Both the position numbers and the translations under genes were made by a program. The notes under the pieces were generated by a model. It saw nothing but the letters and a program-made list of their open reading frames with translations. It was not told where the DNA came from and did no database searches. A stretch of DNA of 16,601 bases from Brucellaceae bacterium (GTDB lineage Bacteria > Pseudomonadota > Alphaproteobacteria > Rhizobiales > Rhizobiaceae), in contig JAIRVW010000269.1 in the NCBI GenBank assembly GCA_031253705.1, positions 1 to 16,601 on the forward strand. Direction: 5' to 3'. Shown here one piece after another: positions 13,335 through 16,601 of this stretch (position 1 is its first letter; the number at the start of each line of letters is the position of its first letter).

Positions 13335-14027
13335 ATGATTTTCGCCTTGATGATGAACCGCAAAAACAAATCTCTACTGACGATGCTCGGCCTGACCGGT
13401 CTCATGACCGGAGTGGGAACGATTGCGGCATCAGCACATCCGCATGTTTTTGCCGAGGCACGGCTGGAAATCACCATCTCACCGGATCGCTCAGTTGAAA
13501 AACTGGCACATGTCTGGCGCTTTGATGACTTGTTCTCTTCAACGGTGCTGATGGAATTTGACAAGAAAGGCACGCTGAAGCTCGACAGTGCAGAACTGAA
13601 CGAACTCAGCACCACAATCGACACATCTATCGCCGAGTATAAATATTTTCAGACGGTTACGCAGGACGGCAAAGATATTGTCATGCATAAGCCTGAGCAT
13701 CTGATTGCCGACCTGCCGGATAATCAACTGATTGTGCTGTTTGAAAGCAAGCCTGAAAAACCGCTGAAACTGGAACCCGGGCACAAGCTCAGCTTCGGTG
13801 TCTATGATCCGACTTTCTATACAGCAATTGACTATCTGAAAGACGAAGATCTGGTCATCAAAGGCATGCCGGACGGTTGCACATCGGCAGTGGTTCGCCC
13901 CGATCCCGATGAGGCACTGGCGCAAAATCAGGAAAGTCTGACACAGGCATTCTTTGATGAAGCTGCGGCTATGACCAATGATGTGTCGAAGTTCTTTGCG
14001 ACCCGTATAGAAATCACCTGCAAATAA
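13335..14027 (+). CDS. DUF1007 periplasmic protein, partner of NicO-type transporter
   Basis: Secreted protein of the DUF1007 family, 230 residues from the first ATG. A signal peptide (LLTMLGLTGLMTGVGTIAASA) would be cut after Ala34, so the mature chain begins HPHVF, with histidines at mature positions 1 and 3, a plausible metal site. DUF1007 genes are commonly found beside NicO/RcnA-like nickel/cobalt transporters and are thought to aid metal delivery or export in the periplasm, but the biochemical role is not established. Three starts are possible (13335, 13350, 13353); none has a strong ribosome binding site and all give the same mature protein. The transporter gene follows after 73 bp with no terminator, so the two are probably one operon. 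Confidence 0.85.
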   Translation: MIFALMMNRKNKSLLTMLGLTGLMTGVGTIAASAHPHVFAEARLEITISPDRSVEKLAHVWRFDDLFSSTVLMEFDKKGTLKLDSAELNELSTTIDTSIAEYKYFQTVTQDGKDIVMHKPEHLIADLPDNQLIVLFESKPEKPLKLEPGHKLSFGVYDPTFYTAIDYLKDEDLVIKGMPDGCTSAVVRPDPDEALAQNQESLTQAFFDEAAAMTNDVSKFFATRIEITCK

Positions 14028-14048
14028 TCATCATCCCGCTGCTCAGCT

Positions 14049-14083
14049 TATTCAGCTGAATACTGAAATTGTTACGTTATATC
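14049..14083 (+). promoter_or_regulatory. Palindrome and Zur-box-like dyad before the NicO gene
   Basis: A perfect 14-bp palindrome TATTCAGCTGAATA (14049-14062) is followed by GTTACGTTATATC (14071-14083), which matches 9 of 12 defined positions of the Zur core GTTATA-N-TATAAC. The latter lies 18 bp before the transporter ATG. The gap may hold an internal metal-responsive promoter; the match is weaker than those before znuC. Confidence 0.3.
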
Positions 14084-14100
14084 ATCAGAGGCATTCCGGC

Positions 14101-15222
14101 ATGTATCAGGCAAAGCAACAAACTCTTACCCTCTCCCCGTTAAGAGCCTGTGCTTTGCTGCTGACCTTATGCACCTGCATGCTGCTGCTCCCGCACAGTC
14201 AGGCATGGGCGCAATCTTCACTCGGCATCGGCTCGCGTGAAGTATCCCTGCAGCCGACCGGCCCTTTCGCGCATCTGATCCTGTGGATCAATGCCGAGCA
14301 AAAACGCTTTTATCTGATGATGACGACAGCCCTTAAAGCCATGCGGGAAGACCCTTGGCAAGCGTGGACACTGGTCAGCCTGTCCTTTCTCTATGGTATT
14401 TTGCATGCTGCAGGTCCGGGACACGGCAAGGCGGTGATCTCATCCTATATGATCGCCAACCGAACCGCTTTACGGCGCGGGATCATGCTCTCCTTCGTCT
14501 CTTCCATTCTGCAGGCTGTTTCCGCGATTATCCTTGTCAGCCTCGCATGGTTTGTCTTGCGCAGCATCGGCATTACGATGGGTGTCGCGGGGCAATATAT
14601 GGAGATTACCAGCTATGTGCTGATCATTCTCTGCGGGTTTTATATCATTATCCGTAAGCTGCGCTCCCGCCCGCAAAATGCGCCGCTGCTGATACCGGAG
14701 CCGCAGAATGCAGAACCGGTCTGGCAAGGTGCTCTGTCATCCGCAGCCATGCAGAAACCGTCAGCGCTCAATACATCCATGCGGCTGAAATATCAGCCCG
14801 CCAATGCTACGGCGCCTGCATTCGATCATGAGTTTTCCGGCAATGGTGCCAATTGCACGGCCTGCGGCCACAGCCATCTTGCTGACCCGTCGACTTTAAG
14901 CGGTGATTTTAACTGGAAAACCGCCTGGGCGGCTATTGTTGCGGTTGGTATCCGCCCCTGCTCCGGTGCGATTATCGTGTTGACATTCTCCATGCTCAAC
15001 GGCTTGCTGCTTGGCGGTGTTCTCTCCACTTTCGCTATGGCCATCGGCACATTCATCACCGTGGCATGCCTTGCCACACTCGCAGTCACCGCAAAAAATA
15101 CAGCGCTGCGGCTGGTGAAAAACCCTGTCATGTCGTCACGACTGCAAACGGCGATCGAAATCGCCGCCGCATTATTTATCATTCTGATTGGTGTGCTGAT
15201 GCTGATTGCAGCACTGGTATAA
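14101..15222 (+). CDS. NicO/RcnA-type nickel/cobalt transporter
   Basis: Inner-membrane metal transporter of the NicO family (nickel/cobalt efflux or uptake; RcnA is the E. coli exporter), 373 residues. After a long hydrophobic N-terminus (about 12-38, possibly a signal peptide ending AWA) comes a periplasmic stretch, then helices with the hallmark YGILHAAGPGHGKAVIS (98-114), a hydrophilic loop at about 186-272 and the second hallmark GIRPCSGAII (283-292). The loop carries C252, C255, H257 and H259, a possible metal-binding CxxCxHxH cluster in place of the long His-rich loop of RcnA. It pairs with the upstream DUF1007 gene. Metal and direction of transport cannot be read from sequence; nickel, cobalt or zinc are all conceivable. 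It ends directly against a convergent gene. Confidence 0.87.
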   Translation: MYQAKQQTLTLSPLRACALLLTLCTCMLLLPHSQAWAQSSLGIGSREVSLQPTGPFAHLILWINAEQKRFYLMMTTALKAMREDPWQAWTLVSLSFLYGILHAAGPGHGKAVISSYMIANRTALRRGIMLSFVSSILQAVSAIILVSLAWFVLRSIGITMGVAGQYMEITSYVLIILCGFYIIIRKLRSRPQNAPLLIPEPQNAEPVWQGALSSAAMQKPSALNTSMRLKYQPANATAPAFDHEFSGNGANCTACGHSHLADPSTLSGDFNWKTAWAAIVAVGIRPCSGAIIVLTFSMLNGLLLGGVLSTFAMAIGTFITVACLATLAVTAKNTALRLVKNPVMSSRLQTAIEIAAALFIILIGVLMLIAALV

Positions 15223-15450
15223 TCACTCTTTGTGGTGTTTGCGCTGCGCTTTTGCCCGCAGCCAGAACACCACAAAAAAAGCCATAACGAACACAATCGC
15301 AATCAGTGCGGCCAGTACATGGCTATAAGGCCCTACGGCTAGCATAATGATCGGCATGAAATAGAACAAAGCGCCAAAAACCACCATGATCAGCGCGGCT
15401 GCAATGGCAGAATTCAGCGTTTCATTTTTCTTCTGTTGCGGCACCGTCAT
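15223..15450 (-). CDS. Small two-helix inner-membrane protein of unknown function
   Basis: 75 residues with two hydrophobic helices (about 14-38 and 43-65) and a basic C-terminal tail ending LRAKAQRKHHKE, so both ends should face the cytoplasm. I recognise no family. GGGGAGG seven bases before ATG 15450 is an excellent ribosome binding site, and the gene begins only 21 bp after the stop of the acetyltransferase gene, so it is probably the last gene of modC-GNAT-small protein. Its stop codon directly abuts the stop of the convergent NicO gene, with no spacer, and its last 15 codons contain a large inverted repeat. Confidence 0.75.
   Translation of the reverse strand: MTVPQQKKNETLNSAIAAALIMVVFGALFYFMPIIMLAVGPYSHVLAALIAIVFVMAFFVVFWLRAKAQRKHHKE
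15229..15276. terminator. Large inverted repeat at the convergent junction
   Basis: An 11-bp perfect arm pair, TTTGTGGTGTT (15229-15239) with AACACCACAAA (15266-15276), encloses a second 6-bp stem, GCTGCG (15243-15248) with CGCAGC (15257-15262). It lies wholly within the 3' end of the small membrane-protein gene and just past the NicO stop. It could end NicO transcripts, though no U-tract follows on the plus strand. Confidence 0.5.
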
Positions 15451-15471
15451 GCGATCCTCCCCGATCCCAAA

Positions 15472-16143
15472 TCAGCTGCGAAAATCTTCCAGCTTTTTAA
15501 TCTGCTGTCCGTTCGCGTCAAAATTCTCAGGGGCAAGCCAGTTTTGATAGGCTTGTTTCAAAGCTGGCCATTCACTGTCGGTCACCGAATACCATGCCGT
15601 ATCGCGGTTCTTACCTTTAACAATCAGATGCTGACGGAAGATACCTTCAAACTGAAAGCCGAAACGCTCGGCCGCACGTTTTGACGGCAGATTGTCATTA
15701 TTGCACTTCCACTCATAACGGCGATAGCCAAGCTCGTCGAAGATATATTGCATGAACAGATACTGGGCTTCGGTCGCGGCAGGTTTGCGGGAGATCAGAG
15801 GTCCCCAGTAGACATTACCGATTTCAATACTGCCGTTTTCCGCATCAATGCGCATCAGCGCCTGACGACCGGCGATTTTGCCGGAGGCCTTATCAATGGT
15901 GACGAAAAACATGGTGGTTTCACTGGCGGCGGATTTCTCCAGCCATGGCAGCATTTCCTGCAATGTTGCAGGAACCGTATCAAACAGCCAGGTAAAACGC
16001 GTATCCGCATCCGCAACACTGGATGCCTCAAACAGACCCTGCCCGTGTTTTTGAACATCGAGCGGTTCTAACCTGACATAGCGTCCGTCAAGAACTTTAC
16101 GTTCCGGCAACGGGCGGGCTGTCCAACCTGACAAGTCTTGCAT
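15472..16143 (-). CDS. GNAT-family N-acetyltransferase (RimJ/RimL-like)
   Basis: Predicted acetyl-CoA-dependent acetyltransferase of the RimJ/RimL-type group (COG1670), 223 residues; the substrate is unknown. Landmarks are GRYVRLEPLDV near the N-terminus, EIGNVYWGPLISRKPAATEA (107-126) in the cofactor region and KCNNDNLPSKRAAERFGF (146-163), the family's signature near the C-terminus. Three in-frame ATGs exist; I chose 16143 because AGGAG lies seven bases upstream, whereas the ATG at 16149 is too close to it and the one at 16176 has no ribosome binding site. It lies 36 bp after the modC stop and 21 bp before the small membrane-protein gene, on the same strand, so the three are probably co-transcribed. 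Confidence 0.87.
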   Translation of the reverse strand: MQDLSGWTARPLPERKVLDGRYVRLEPLDVQKHGQGLFEASSVADADTRFTWLFDTVPATLQEMLPWLEKSAASETTMFFVTIDKASGKIAGRQALMRIDAENGSIEIGNVYWGPLISRKPAATEAQYLFMQYIFDELGYRRYEWKCNNDNLPSKRAAERFGFQFEGIFRQHLIVKGKNRDTAWYSVTDSEWPALKQAYQNWLAPENFDANGQQIKKLEDFRS

Positions 16144-16179
16144 TCTCATTCTCCTCTTCACAGGAGAAATGATCATATT

Positions 16180-16601
16180 TTAATGAGTTTGCAAACTTAT
16201 TTCATTTTGCTGCAGGCGCGCCGCGCTGCGATCTATCGACACTGCCTTGATCAGCGCAAAAACCTGCTCGCCTATTTTCAGGTTGAGATCCTGCACCGAC
16301 TTGCGTGAAATGCGCGACAACAGCTGCACATCCCCCAATTGCAGATCAAGCTCGGCAAAAGGCCCCTCATCCGTTGAGATTGATTTGATAGTCACCGGAA
16401 AAATATTGCGGATACTGATATCAACCGGCGCAAAACGTGACAGGGAGACATCCCGCGAGCGAATGCGCAAGCGCACTTTCATACCCGATTGCAATGCATG
16501 ATCGGTGAGCTGAAAATGATGCCCGCCAATCGCAATCTCGGCCATCGCATAGGCATCATCACTGCGGATAACTTCGCCCTGCAACAGGACACTGGTTGTA
16601 T
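16180..16601 (-). CDS. modC: Molybdate ABC transporter ATP-binding protein ModC, C-terminal part
   Basis: Only the last 139 or so residues are in the window; the frame remains open at the right edge, so the Walker motifs lie outside. The visible part is the molybdate-binding TOBE/MOP domain: a strand-rich region with SGMKVRLRIRSRDVSLSR, then VDISIRNIFPVTIKSI, LLSRISRKSVQDLNLKIG and FALIKAVSIDR, which match the C-terminus of ModC, including the RIRxRDVxL and ISxxNxxPxxV elements typical of this protein. ModC energises ModAB molybdate uptake and the TOBE domain can sense intracellular oxyanion. A TTG at 16584 is not a real start. modB and modA presumably lie to the right. Related ATPases (CysA, PotA) are less likely because the ModC-specific elements are clear. 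Confidence 0.87.
   Translation of the reverse strand, partial: TTSVLLQGEVIRSDDAYAMAEIAIGGHHFQLTDHALQSGMKVRLRIRSRDVSLSRFAPVDISIRNIFPVTIKSISTDEGPFAELDLQLGDVQLLSRISRKSVQDLNLKIGEQVFALIKAVSIDRSAARLQQNEISLQTH

Overview
The window looks like a chromosomal segment of an alphaproteobacterium of the Hyphomicrobiales (Rhizobiales), most likely the Brucella/Ochrobactrum/Pseudochrobactrum group. The reasons are a VjbR-like quorum-sensing regulator, a znuC-znuB-zur zinc locus with Zur-type operators, an alphaproteobacterial ornithine/lysine decarboxylase with a long structured leader, and a RIME-like intergenic palindrome. Base composition is moderate, with one markedly AT-rich stretch at about 3.2-3.9 kb. 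The genus cannot be fixed from this sequence alone. I see no phage, transposon, CRISPR array, tRNA or rRNA gene.

Layout. (1) 1-2360: zinc uptake operon znuC-znuB-zur (+), preceded by two Zur-box-like dyads exactly 21 bp apart; a divergent znuA probably lies just left of the window. (2) 2369-3190: VjbR-like LuxR regulator (-), convergent with zur across a shared stem-loop, followed by about 700 bp of AT-rich non-coding DNA. (3) 3904-7977: four-gene ABC importer operon (periplasmic binding protein, two permeases, ATPase) with a strong hairpin after the first gene and a 15-bp terminator at the end. (4) 8036-11554 on the minus strand: 6-phosphogluconate dehydrogenase, a YhbS-like GNAT acetyltransferase with a RIME-like repeat in its 5' region, and a fold-III ornithine/lysine decarboxylase. 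(5) 11555-12340: long non-coding region holding the decarboxylase leader (three hairpins and a possible 35-codon leader peptide) and a second highly self-complementary block. (6) 12341-15222 on the plus strand: LysR regulator, then a DUF1007 periplasmic protein and a NicO/RcnA-type nickel/cobalt transporter. (7) 15223-16601 on the minus strand: 3' end of modC, a RimJ/RimL-like acetyltransferase and a small two-helix membrane protein.

The unifying theme is metal homeostasis (zinc, probably nickel/cobalt or zinc through the NicO module, and molybdate through ModC), interleaved with central carbon metabolism, polyamine synthesis and one uncharacterised importer. The part least explained by known genes is the 780-bp region between the decarboxylase and the LysR gene. 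It carries extensive RNA-like structure, and the geometry next to the decarboxylase suggests translation-coupled attenuation.
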